A stretch of 5,686 nucleotides of DNA from Alphaproteobacteria bacterium (GTDB lineage Bacteria; Pseudomonadota; Alphaproteobacteria; Geminicoccales; Geminicoccaceae), in NCBI GenBank assembly GCA_026984595.1, contig JALSRW010000025.1, positions 1-5,686 on the forward strand, in the 5' to 3' direction. Both the position numbers and the translations under genes were made by a program. Position 1 is the stretch's first letter. Every line of letters begins with the position of its first letter. Under the pieces are notes generated by a model. That model saw nothing but the letters and a program-made list of their open reading frames with translations, did not search any database and was not told the DNA's origin. Shown here piece after piece: positions 1-5,151 of this stretch.

Positions 1-276
1 CTGCCAGTGACCGCACCGGCGCTGGTCGTCTGGGTGCGCGGGTACTGGTTCGAGAAGGGCGATCGCCTCGAACTGGCCATCGAGGCGCCCGACGGCGCGG
101 CGATCGTCGAGGACCGGAGGCGGCTCGAACGGTCCCGGAGCTTCGCCTTCTATTATGCGGGCAGGAAGCGCCCGGCCTCGGGCTGGACGGCCGGCAGCTA
201 CCGTCTGCGCGCCACCCTGCGCCGCGGCAGCGATGCGGTGCGCATCAGCCGTCGCATCGAGCTGGTGCGTCAGTAG
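1..276 (+). CDS. C-terminal part of a probable M23-family (LytM) peptidase; 5' end outside window
   Basis: The frame is open from the first base (Leu-Pro, then a GTG at position 7) and runs 91 codons to a TAG at 274-276, so this is most likely the tail of a gene that starts upstream rather than a separate 89-residue protein. The visible part reads as a small beta-rich domain: ALVVWVRGYWFEKGDRLEL, then APDGAAIVEDRR, then a FAFYYAGRKRPASGW stretch and a TAGSYRLRATLRR strand. From memory, this arrangement (W/F-rich strand, GDRL, PDG, F-x-GR/KRRP-x-GW, G-Y-R) occurs C-terminal to the LytM domain of alphaproteobacterial M23 metallopeptidases, which cut peptidoglycan in the periplasm. The catalytic domain and any signal peptide are not in the window, so the enzyme assignment is an inference. 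The gene converges on csaA and its last 7 bases overlap the csaA stop end. Confidence 0.6.
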   Translation: MPVTAPALVVWVRGYWFEKGDRLELAIEAPDGAAIVEDRRRLERSRSFAFYYAGRKRPASGWTAGSYRLRATLRRGSDAVRISRRIELVRQ

Positions 277-611
277 AGGCGACCGCCCTCCGGCACGGGC
301 CGTTCGGGCATCACCAGCACGACATGGCCCGCGGCATCGGGAAAGCCCAGTACCAGCACTTCCGAACGGACCTTGGCGATCTGCCGCGGCGGGAAGTTGA
401 CCACCGCCGCCACCTGCCGACCGACCAGTTCCTCCGGCCGGTAGTTCTCGGTGATCTGCGCGGAACTCGTACGGATCCCGATCTCCGGTCCGAAGTCGAT
501 CTCCAGCCGGTAGGCGGGCTTGCGCGCATGCCGGTTGGGTTCGGCGACGACGATCCAGCCCACCCGGATGTCGACCCGCAGGAACTCCTCGAAACCGATC
601 TGCTCGGACAT
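270..611 (-). CDS. csaA: CsaA-type chaperone, tRNA-binding OB-fold domain
   Basis: A 113-residue protein close to the usual CsaA length (about 110). The whole chain is a single tRNA-binding/OB-fold domain like the C-terminal domain of bacterial MetRS. Hallmarks are F-x-x-VDIRVG-x-I (residues 10-20), ARKPAYRLEIDFGPEIG (29-45), SSAQIT-x-NY (49-57), EEL-x-GRQV (60-67), VVNFPPRQI (70-78) and SEVLVLGFPD (83-92). CsaA was described in Bacillus as a cytoplasmic dimeric chaperone with export-related activity that binds unfolded or pre-proteins; its role in Proteobacteria is less clear. I chose the ATG at 609-611 because the protein then begins MSEQIGFEEFLRVD, as in the family; the same frame is open further upstream only as out-of-frame readthrough of the neighbouring gene. 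No clear Shine-Dalgarno precedes it, and it begins 13 bases after the stop of the upstream TetR/COQ9-like gene, so translation may rely on that gene. Its TGA (270-272) lies inside the end of the convergent left-edge gene. Confidence 0.95.
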   Translation of the reverse strand: MSEQIGFEEFLRVDIRVGWIVVAEPNRHARKPAYRLEIDFGPEIGIRTSSAQITENYRPEELVGRQVAAVVNFPPRQIAKVRSEVLVLGFPDAAGHVVLVMPERPVPEGGRLY

Positions 612-624
612 GGACGGGAACCGA

Positions 625-1260
625 TCAGCCGGCCGCCGGCTCGGCCGCCGCCGCGGCTCCCGGCCCGGCTCCGGATCGCGGTGAGGGCCGCCGGCGCAGC
701 CAGCCGGCGAGCCTTTCGAGACGGTCGAGGTGACGATCGAGAGCGGCCAGAGTGCGTGCCAGATCGGGGCTCTCGTCGGCCAACCAGACCTCGAACACCC
801 GCACATAGACGGCGATCAGCGCCGGTCGGGCGGCAACCGCCAGCAGACCGCGGCAGCGGATCCCGGCGGCCTCCGTGAGCCAGCCGACGAAACGCTCGAG
901 ATTGCACAGGCTCTGCAGCAGGAAGGCCGGCTCGCGGCGGCTCTCCCGCGCCAGCCGCCGCAACCCCTCGCGATAGGGGGCCATCGCCTCGAGCCGCCGC
1001 ATGATCAGCTCGAACAGCCGCTCGCGCACCGTCATGCCGTCGAGCTCGGCGGGATCGATCGCCAGCATGGCCCGATCGAGCCGCCGCCCGAGAGCGGCCA
1101 CCGCCGTGCGCGTGGGAAATTCCTCGTAGACCTCGGCCAGCTTGCGGCCGCTGCCGCGCGCCAGCGCCACCCGCGAAAAGCCGGCGAGCCCTTCCTCGGC
1201 GATCTGCTGGTACGCCAGATCGAGCAGATCCGGCCCGGTGGCTGTGCTTCGCTTCGCCAT
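625..1260 (-). CDS. TetR-fold protein, COQ9-like in its C-terminal half
   Basis: A 211-residue all-helical protein. Residues 9-66 follow the TetR N-terminal layout: DLLDLAYQQIAEEGLAGFS (helix 1 and turn), VALARGSGRKLAEVYEEFPTR in the helix-turn-helix place, then a helix 4 starting near residue 52. The recognition segment is unusual: the typical A-G-V-S-x-G-T is replaced by GSGRKLAEV, although the Y-x-x-F after it is kept. The C-terminal half has MTVRERLFELIMRRLEAMAPYREGLRRL (76-103) and YVRVFEVWLADESPDLARTL-x5-DRHLDRLERL (152-184). The latter resembles the COQ9 pattern 'L-x-WLDDES-x-D-x-A-x-T-x-x-x-LDRRI'. COQ9 has a TetR fold but binds quinone-like lipids instead of DNA. The tail (189-211) is low-complexity, first Arg/Pro-rich and then Ala-rich. 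The ATG at 1258-1260 has GGAGG 6 bases upstream. The gene sits 30 bases after proC and 13 before csaA. It may be a regulator or a lipid-binding protein; the fold is firmer than the function. Confidence 0.8.
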   Translation of the reverse strand: MAKRSTATGPDLLDLAYQQIAEEGLAGFSRVALARGSGRKLAEVYEEFPTRTAVAALGRRLDRAMLAIDPAELDGMTVRERLFELIMRRLEAMAPYREGLRRLARESRREPAFLLQSLCNLERFVGWLTEAAGIRCRGLLAVAARPALIAVYVRVFEVWLADESPDLARTLAALDRHLDRLERLAGWLRRRPSPRSGAGPGAAAAAEPAAG

Positions 1261-1290
1261 TTTCGCCCTCCCCGTTGCGCGGTCTCCGGC

Positions 1291-2112
1291 TCAGGCCAGC
1301 TCCCGCGAACGTTGCTCGGCGGCCGCCACGGCCTCGATCAGCAACGCCTCCAGCCCGTCCGGCCGCATCAGCACCCGCAACGCCGCCTCGGTGGTGCCAC
1401 CGGGGCTGGTCACCGCGCGCCGCAGCTCGGCCGCCGCCGCGGGGCTGCGATGGAGCAGCTCGCCGGCACCGCCGACGGTCCGGCGGGCCAACCGTTCGGC
1501 GAGTTCCGGCGCCAGCCCGAGCCGCGCTCCGGCGGCGGCCATCGCCTCGACCAGGAGAAACACATAGGCCGGACCGCTACCGGATACCGCGGTAACCGCG
1601 TGCATCAGCTCCTCGTCCTCGATCCAGGCGACCTCACCGACCGCCGCCATCAGGGCTTCGGCACCGGCCCGGACTTCCGCCCCACAGGCGGCATTGGCGA
1701 AGAGCACGCTCATGCCGCGCCCCACCGCCGCAGGCGTGTTGGGCATCGCTCGGACGATCGGCCGATCGTTGCCGAAGACGCGCTCGAAACCGGCGATCTC
1801 CTTGCCGGCGGCGATCGACAGCACGAAGCCGCTGCGCCCGGCGATCGTCCGGCATTCGGCGAGTACCGCATCCATCACCTGCGGCTTGACGGCGAGTACC
1901 AGAGCCGCCGGCTTCAGCGAATCCGGAAGCTCGGCGATCGCCGCATGCAGGCGGACCGGCCCGAGCTCGGCCAGCGCCGCCCGGCGCCCGGCATCGGGCT
2001 CGACGATATGGGCCTCGGTGGGCGGCAGACCGCGGGCCAGCCAGCCCTCGAGCAGGGCGCCACCCATCTTGCCGCCGCCGATCAACAGCAGGGGACGGGA
2101 CAGGTCGGTCAT
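1291..2112 (-). CDS. proC: Pyrroline-5-carboxylate reductase
   Basis: This cytoplasmic enzyme reduces 1-pyrroline-5-carboxylate to L-proline with NAD(P)H, the last step of proline synthesis. The 273-residue length is normal. The N-terminal Rossmann domain shows the dinucleotide loop IGGGKMGGA (11-19), AVKPQ (74-78) and VRAMPNTP (120-127). The C-terminal dimerisation and substrate domain has AVSGSGPAYVF (175-185) and the P5CR signature around 229-249, with TSPGGTT at 235-241. All positions I can check are intact, so it should be active. The ATG at 2110-2112 lies one base after the TGA of the YbjN-like gene, and a GAGG about 6 bases upstream sits inside that gene's last codons, which points to co-transcription and coupled translation. 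The TetR/COQ9-like gene follows after 30 bases. Confidence 0.97.
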   Translation of the reverse strand: MTDLSRPLLLIGGGKMGGALLEGWLARGLPPTEAHIVEPDAGRRAALAELGPVRLHAAIAELPDSLKPAALVLAVKPQVMDAVLAECRTIAGRSGFVLSIAAGKEIAGFERVFGNDRPIVRAMPNTPAAVGRGMSVLFANAACGAEVRAGAEALMAAVGEVAWIEDEELMHAVTAVSGSGPAYVFLLVEAMAAAGARLGLAPELAERLARRTVGGAGELLHRSPAAAAELRRAVTSPGGTTEAALRVLMRPDGLEALLIEAVAAAEQRSRELA

Positions 2113-2113
2113 C

Positions 2114-2617
2114 TCAGGCCTCGCCCTCGGTCTCGAGCAGCGCGGCCATCAGCGCCTCCTCCGGCGCCCTGCCGCCCCAGATCACGAACTGGAAGGCCGG
2201 GTAGAACCGGTCGCATTCGTTGAGTGCGATCTCCACCAGATCCTCGATCAGCTCGCGGCTGGCCATCATTCCTTCGCGAAACAGTACGGAATGGCGGAAC
2301 ACCGGTAGCTGCTCCTCCGACCACAGCTCGAAATGGCCCAGCCACAGCTTCTCGTTGGCCAGCGCCAGCAGGCTGTGGATCGGCTTCTTCTTGGCCGAAG
2401 GCACCTTGAGGTCGAGGGTGCAGGAAAGATGCAGCACGCCGACCTCGGGATGCCAGGACGACCAGAGCCGATAGCCGGCCCATTGGCCCGGGATCTCGGC
2501 GGCGAACTCGTCCTCGCTCTGACGCTGGCAGGGCCATTCGTTCGTCGCCGCGAGCTGCTCGAGAAGATCGAGGGGATTGTTCACGGCCTCGGGGGTTTCG
2601 ATCATCAGCGAGGACAC
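2114..2617 (-). CDS. YbjN domain-containing protein
   Basis: A 167-residue soluble protein with no signal peptide or membrane segment. It belongs to the YbjN family, whose fold resembles type III secretion chaperones; E. coli YbjN is linked to motility and stress phenotypes, but no biochemical activity is established for the alphaproteobacterial branch. Recognisable blocks are NPLDLLEQL (14-22), EDEFAAEIPGQWAGYRLW (35-52), LHLSCTLDLKVP (62-73), LALANEKLWLGHFELWSEE (84-102), PVFRHSVLFR (105-114) and ECDRFYPAFQFVIWGG (134-149). I place the start at the GTG at 2615-2617 because a strong GGAGGAGGA precedes it by 4 bases and the protein then starts MSSLMIETPE like its relatives. A TTG at 2632 would overlap that ribosome site, and an ATG at 2605 would lack one. 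It is the first gene of the tight ybjN-proC-tetR/coq9-csaA set, with a 1-base gap to proC. Confidence 0.9.
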   Translation of the reverse strand: MSSLMIETPEAVNNPLDLLEQLAATNEWPCQRQSEDEFAAEIPGQWAGYRLWSSWHPEVGVLHLSCTLDLKVPSAKKKPIHSLLALANEKLWLGHFELWSEEQLPVFRHSVLFREGMMASRELIEDLVEIALNECDRFYPAFQFVIWGGRAPEEALMAALLETEGEA

Positions 2618-2621
2618 TGCA

Positions 2622-2630
2622 TCCTCCTCC
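2622..2630 (-). promoter_or_regulatory. Shine-Dalgarno of the YbjN-like gene (decides a GTG start)
   Basis: On the minus strand GGAGGAGGA is followed by TGCA and then GTG (2617-2615). This purine run is complementary to the anti-Shine-Dalgarno of 16S rRNA and is the best in the leftward gene set. It excludes the in-frame TTG at 2632, whose own codons would form part of the site. Confidence 0.75.
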
Positions 2631-2672
2631 AAGCCAGGACGCGGCCGACCGGCGGGGGGGCCGGATGGAGCC

Positions 2673-2693
2673 GCAGGTGCCCCGGGCGCCTGC
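2673..2693. repeat. Near-perfect 21-base palindrome
   Basis: Two 10-base arms, GCAGGTGCCC (2673-2682) and GGGCGCCTGC (2684-2693), flank a single central C. Only one position is not Watson-Crick (T opposite G; A opposite C in the other strand). It lies between the post-ubiK hairpin and the ybjN ribosome site, so it could be an operator or the second half of a tandem hairpin. No T-tract adjoins it. Confidence 0.4.
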
Positions 2694-2702
2694 CGAGGGC
2701 CG

Positions 2703-2725
2703 CTGGCAGCACGGAAAGCTGCCAG
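2703..2725 (-). terminator. Hairpin after ubiK, possible terminator or processing site
   Basis: CTGGCAGC (2703-2710) and GCTGCCAG (2718-2725) form a perfect 8-bp stem with a 7-base loop, starting about 36 bases beyond the ubiK stop in the direction of ubiK transcription. No T-tract follows on the minus strand (the next bases are GC-rich), so it is not a canonical intrinsic terminator. It might act as a weak terminator, an mRNA 3'-end stabiliser, or be chance pairing in GC-rich DNA. Confidence 0.35.
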
Positions 2726-2761
2726 ATCGAAGGGAAGCTTACAAGCGAGCCGCGGATGCGC

Positions 2762-3079
2762 CTAGCCGCTCTGCGTACCCGTCTCGGCCTTCCTGCGGGG
2801 ACGGCGGGCGGCAGGTCCGGGCGCCTTCTCGAGGGCGGCCACCCGCTGCTCGAGGGCGGCCAGCCTCGCCGCCAGCTCTTCCTGCTCCTCGCGGGCCTTG
2901 GCGGCCATCGCCTTGACCGCGTCGAATTCCTCGCGGGTCACCAGATGGACTTCACCGGCGAAGCGCTCGAAGCGTTCCTTGATCCGCATCTCGATCTCTT
3001 CGCGCAGACCGGCCAGAGTACTGAGCGCGCCGCTCGCCACGCGCGCAAGATCATCGAACAGGCGATTGTCGGTCTGCAT
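2762..3079 (-). CDS. ubiK: UbiK-family ubiquinone biosynthesis accessory factor
   Basis: A 105-residue protein of the UbiK/YqiC (BMFP) family. In E. coli UbiK works with UbiJ in the aerobic ubiquinone biosynthesis complex; it oligomerises through a coiled coil and associates with membranes through an amphipathic N-terminal helix. Here residues 1-45 start MQTDNRLFDDLARVASGAL and continue with helices of mixed hydrophobic and charged faces. VTREEFDAVKAMAAKAREE (48-66) is the typical core, and EELAARLAALEQRVAALE (67-84) is a leucine/alanine heptad coiled coil. The tail is basic (PAARRPRRK, 89-97) and probably disordered. I chose the ATG at 3077-3079 because GAGGAG stands 6 bases upstream and the protein starts as the family does; the open frame upstream to 3181 has no such support. 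The gene is divergent from lgt across 156 bases. Ubiquinone involvement is inferred from the family; the direct activity here is untested. Confidence 0.88.
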   Translation of the reverse strand: MQTDNRLFDDLARVASGALSTLAGLREEIEMRIKERFERFAGEVHLVTREEFDAVKAMAAKAREEQEELAARLAALEQRVAALEKAPGPAARRPRRKAETGTQSG

Positions 3080-3121
3080 CCCGCACTCCTCGAAAAAACC
3101 GTGGCTTCGTCTTCCAATCCC

Positions 3122-3137
3122 CATATCGGGCGATATG
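3122..3137. promoter_or_regulatory. Perfect dyad, candidate operator between ubiK and lgt
   Basis: CATATCG (3122-3128), a GG spacer and CGATATG (3131-3137) form an exact 7+2+7 dyad in the most AT-rich part of the divergent intergenic region. A two-fold symmetric site of this length is typical of dimeric helix-turn-helix repressors. It overlaps the -10 of the best ubiK promoter candidate. The binding protein is unknown; the TetR-fold protein at 625-1260 is one possible candidate, with no direct evidence. Confidence 0.4.
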
Positions 3138-3150
3138 TCGGAAACGGCAA
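3122..3150 (-). promoter_or_regulatory. Possible ubiK promoter
   Basis: Reading leftward, TTGCCG (3150-3145) is separated by 17 bases from GATATG (3127-3122). They match sigma-70 consensus hexamers at 4 of 6 and 3 of 6 positions. Transcription would start near 3115, giving a leader of roughly 35 bases that includes a run of six T (3098-3093) just before the GAGGAG ribosome site. This is weak, because alphaproteobacterial promoters are poorly predicted by eye. Confidence 0.25.
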
Positions 3151-3174
3151 GGGCGGGGCTTGCCGCGAGCCCCG
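3146..3174 (+). other. Two mutually exclusive hairpins in the possible lgt leader
   Basis: GGCAAG (3146-3151) pairs with CTTGCC (3159-3164) around a 7-base loop. CGGGGCT (3154-3160) pairs with AGCCCCG (3168-3174) around another 7-base loop. The two share bases and cannot form together. A third small stem, CAGGG/CCCTG (3194-3198/3205-3209), follows before the ribosome site. If the lgt transcript starts upstream of 3146 this could be a switching leader; short stems also arise by chance at this GC content. Confidence 0.25.
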
Positions 3175-3235
3175 ATGCCAACTAAGCACCCGCCAGGGTT
3201 CGCCCCCTGCGCCACCCCCGGAGGTGTCCGTCCGC

Positions 3236-4045
3236 ATGCTGTTCGCGATTCCCTTTCCCGCGTTCGATCCGGTGGCCATCGAACTCGGTCCGCTCGTCAT
3301 TCGCTGGTACGCGCTGGCCTACATCGTCGGCCTCCTCCTCGGCTGGCGGCTGGCCCGGCGCCTGGTGGCCCGCCCCGGCTGGAACATCACCGCCGAAGGG
3401 GTCGACGACCTTCTGTTCTATGTCACGCTCGGGGTGATCCTGGGCGGACGTCTGGGGTACGTACTCTTCTACCAGCCCGATTACTACGCCGCCAATCCCT
3501 TGCAGATCCTCTATGTCTGGCGCGGCGGCATGTCCTTCCACGGGGGATTGATCGGGGTGCTGGTGGCGGCCATCCACTTCGCCCGCCGCACCGGCGTGCA
3601 TCCCCTCGAAGTTTCCGACCTGCTGGCGGCGGTGGCGCCGCTGGGGCTCTTCTTCGGGCGCATCGCCAATTTCATCAACGGCGAGCTGTGGGGGCGGCCG
3701 ACGGATGTACCCTGGGCGATGGTCTTCCCCATGGCCGGATCGGAACCCCGCCACCCCAGCCAGCTCTACGAAGCCCTGCTCGAAGGGCTGGTGCTGTTCG
3801 TCGTCCTCCAGGCGATGGCCTGGCGGCCGCGCCGCCCGGAGCAGACGGGTATGCTCAGCGGCGTCTTTCTGCTGGGCTACGGTCTCGCCCGCAGCTTCGT
3901 CGAGCTCTATCGCGAGCCGGATGCGCAGATCGGCTATCTGTGGGGCGGCCTGACCATGGGCCAGATTCTCTCCATTCCCCTGGTCCTGGCGGGGCTCTAT
4001 CTCCTGTTCCGCGCCTACCGCAACCTCCAGCCGGCAGCGCGGTGA
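3236..4045 (+). CDS. lgt: Prolipoprotein diacylglyceryl transferase
   Basis: This inner-membrane enzyme moves diacylglyceryl from phosphatidylglycerol to the lipobox cysteine of prolipoproteins, the first step of lipoprotein maturation. The 269-residue length is typical. Seven or so hydrophobic segments are visible, including 20-38, 58-79, 103-114, 128-140, 183-194, 207-218 and 244-259. Family landmarks are IRWYALAYIVG (22-32), WRGGMSFHGGLIG (95-107, with the conserved His at 102), the Lgt signature GRIANFINGELWGR (141-154), RHPSQLYEALLEG (172-184) and the C-terminal RSFVELYREPD (219-229). The ATG at 3236 is preceded by GGAGG at 3220-3224, an 11-base spacing that is somewhat long; an in-frame GTG at 3224 overlaps that site and is less likely. 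The last codons overlap the methyltransferase start (GTGA, 4042-4045). It is the first gene of a rightward operon and is divergent from ubiK. Confidence 0.98.
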   Translation: MLFAIPFPAFDPVAIELGPLVIRWYALAYIVGLLLGWRLARRLVARPGWNITAEGVDDLLFYVTLGVILGGRLGYVLFYQPDYYAANPLQILYVWRGGMSFHGGLIGVLVAAIHFARRTGVHPLEVSDLLAAVAPLGLFFGRIANFINGELWGRPTDVPWAMVFPMAGSEPRHPSQLYEALLEGLVLFVVLQAMAWRPRRPEQTGMLSGVFLLGYGLARSFVELYREPDAQIGYLWGGLTMGQILSIPLVLAGLYLLFRAYRNLQPAAR

Positions 4046-5151
4046 CGAAACTGGCGGACATTCTGCGCCGGGTCATCGACACCCACGGCCCGCTCGATAT
4101 CGGCCAGTTCATGGCCCTCTGCGCCGCCCACCGCAGCGCCGGCTACTACCATCGTCGCGAGACCATCGGGCTCGCCGGCGATTTCGTGACCGCCCCGGAG
4201 ATCTCGCAGACCTTCGGCGAGTTGCTGGGTCTGGCGCTGGCCGCCTTCTGGCAGGAGTGCGGCCGCCCGTGCCCGATCGCACTGGTCGAGCTCGGACCCG
4301 GACGCGGCACCCTGATGGCCGATCTGTGGCGGGCGACCGCCGGCGTGCGCGGCTTTCACGAGGCGGTCCGGGGCGTGCATCTGGTGGAGATCAGCGGCAG
4401 TCTGCGCCAGCTCCAGCAGCAGGTCCTGCGCGGGCTGCCGCTCGTGTTTCACGAGGACATCGCCGAGCTGCCGCGGGATCTGCCGCTCTATCTGGTCGCC
4501 AACGAGTTCTTCGACAGCCTGCCCATGTGCCAGTTCGTCCGCACCGCCCGCGGGCTGCAGGAGCGGCGGGTGACGACCGACGCGAGCGGGCGGCTGGCCT
4601 TCGTCCTCGATCCCCGGCTGCTGCCGAGCTCGACACTCGTTTCCGTGGGGCTCGATGCGGAAAAGGTGGAAGAGGGTGCGGTCGTCGAGATCGCACCCGC
4701 CCGCGAAGCCATGATCGCCGATCTGGCCGCCCGCATCGCCGTCCAGGGGGATCTCGCCTATGTGATCGACTACGGTTTCGATCGGCCGCAATGGGGGGAC
4801 ACGCTGCAGGCGGTGGCCCGTCATCGTCGCGTCGAGCCACTGGCCATGCCGGGCGAAGCCGATCTTTCGAGCCATGTGGATTTCGCGGCCCTGCTGCGGG
4901 CCACCGCCGGGTCCGGGATCCGTCGCTACGGCCCCCTCGCCCAGGGCATCTTCCTCCGCCGTCTGGGCATCGAGACCCGGCTGGCGGCGTTGCTGGCACG
5001 GGCCACGCCGGAACAGGCGGCGGAGCTGCGGAGCGGCGTCGCGCGGCTGACCGAGCCGGAGGCCATGGGTACCCTCTTCCGGGTGCTGGCGATGGTCGGA
5101 CCACGCGGGGGCGTTCCGCCGGGCTTCGAGAAGGAGGAGGCGGCGGGGTGA
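4042..5151 (+). CDS. Class I SAM-dependent methyltransferase, MidA/NDUFAF7 family
   Basis: A 369-residue protein of the family formerly called DUF185. Human NDUFAF7 dimethylates an arginine of the NDUFS2 subunit of respiratory complex I; Dictyostelium MidA is also required for complex I function. The substrate in bacteria is not established, and the complex I quinone-site subunit (NuoD type) is the obvious candidate. Landmarks are GPLDIGQFM (16-24), GYYHRRETIGLAGDFVTAPE (34-53), the SAM-binding loop VELGPGRGTLMADL (82-95), VEIS (115-118), NEFFDSLPMCQF (154-165), VIDYG (241-245), DLSSHVDFAAL (274-284) and LTEPEAMGTLFRVLAM (336-351). The GTG start at 4042-4044 overlaps the lgt stop as GTGA. No clear ribosome site precedes it, so translation is probably coupled to lgt. 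It ends in another GTGA overlap with pgeF. The family is certain; the substrate is inference. Confidence 0.93.
   Translation: MTKLADILRRVIDTHGPLDIGQFMALCAAHRSAGYYHRRETIGLAGDFVTAPEISQTFGELLGLALAAFWQECGRPCPIALVELGPGRGTLMADLWRATAGVRGFHEAVRGVHLVEISGSLRQLQQQVLRGLPLVFHEDIAELPRDLPLYLVANEFFDSLPMCQFVRTARGLQERRVTTDASGRLAFVLDPRLLPSSTLVSVGLDAEKVEEGAVVEIAPAREAMIADLAARIAVQGDLAYVIDYGFDRPQWGDTLQAVARHRRVEPLAMPGEADLSSHVDFAALLRATAGSGIRRYGPLAQGIFLRRLGIETRLAALLARATPEQAAELRSGVARLTEPEAMGTLFRVLAMVGPRGGVPPGFEKEEAAG
5133..5140 (+). promoter_or_regulatory. Shine-Dalgarno of pgeF
   Basis: GGAGGAGG inside the last codons of the methyltransferase gene lies 7 bases before the GTG at 5148. It fixes the pgeF start and explains the Glu-Lys-Glu-Glu near the methyltransferase C-terminus. 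Confidence 0.75.

Larger units (their letters stand above)
2618..2761. other. Intergenic region between ubiK and the YbjN-like gene, with two inverted repeats
   Basis: These 144 non-coding bases hold two inverted repeats (annotated separately), a run of seven G at 2654-2660 and the ribosome site of the YbjN-like gene. On the minus strand TTGTAA lies just after the ubiK stop and could be a -35 element, but the hexamer 17 bases on (CAGCTT) is a poor -10, so I do not call a promoter. The region is where ubiK transcription may end or be attenuated and where an independent promoter for the ybjN operon would have to lie. Confidence 0.5.

Noticed and set aside
730..2223. Long 497-codon plus-strand open frame across proC and the TetR/COQ9-like gene
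   Set aside because: It is antisense to two well-supported genes; its Gln/Arg/Gly/Pro-rich translation has no recognisable domain and is what GC-rich codon bias gives on the opposite strand.
2654..2660. Run of seven G as a possible phase-variable tract
   Set aside because: It lies in non-coding DNA about 37 bases upstream of the ybjN start, not inside a gene, and is short; nothing suggests a switch.
3181..3215. tRNA T-arm-like segment (CAGGGTTCGCCCCCTG) before lgt
   Set aside because: The loop is 6 rather than 7 bases and no acceptor, D or anticodon arms can be built around it; it is a small leader hairpin at most.
2333..3235. In-frame upstream extension of lgt giving a 570-residue protein
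   Set aside because: The extra 301 residues are antisense to ubiK and the YbjN-like gene and have no recognisable domain; the lgt start is marked by GGAGG and family alignment at 3236.
3160..4041. In-frame upstream extension of the methyltransferase (663 residues)
   Set aside because: The extension is an out-of-frame reading of lgt; family length and the GTGA overlap place the start at 4042.
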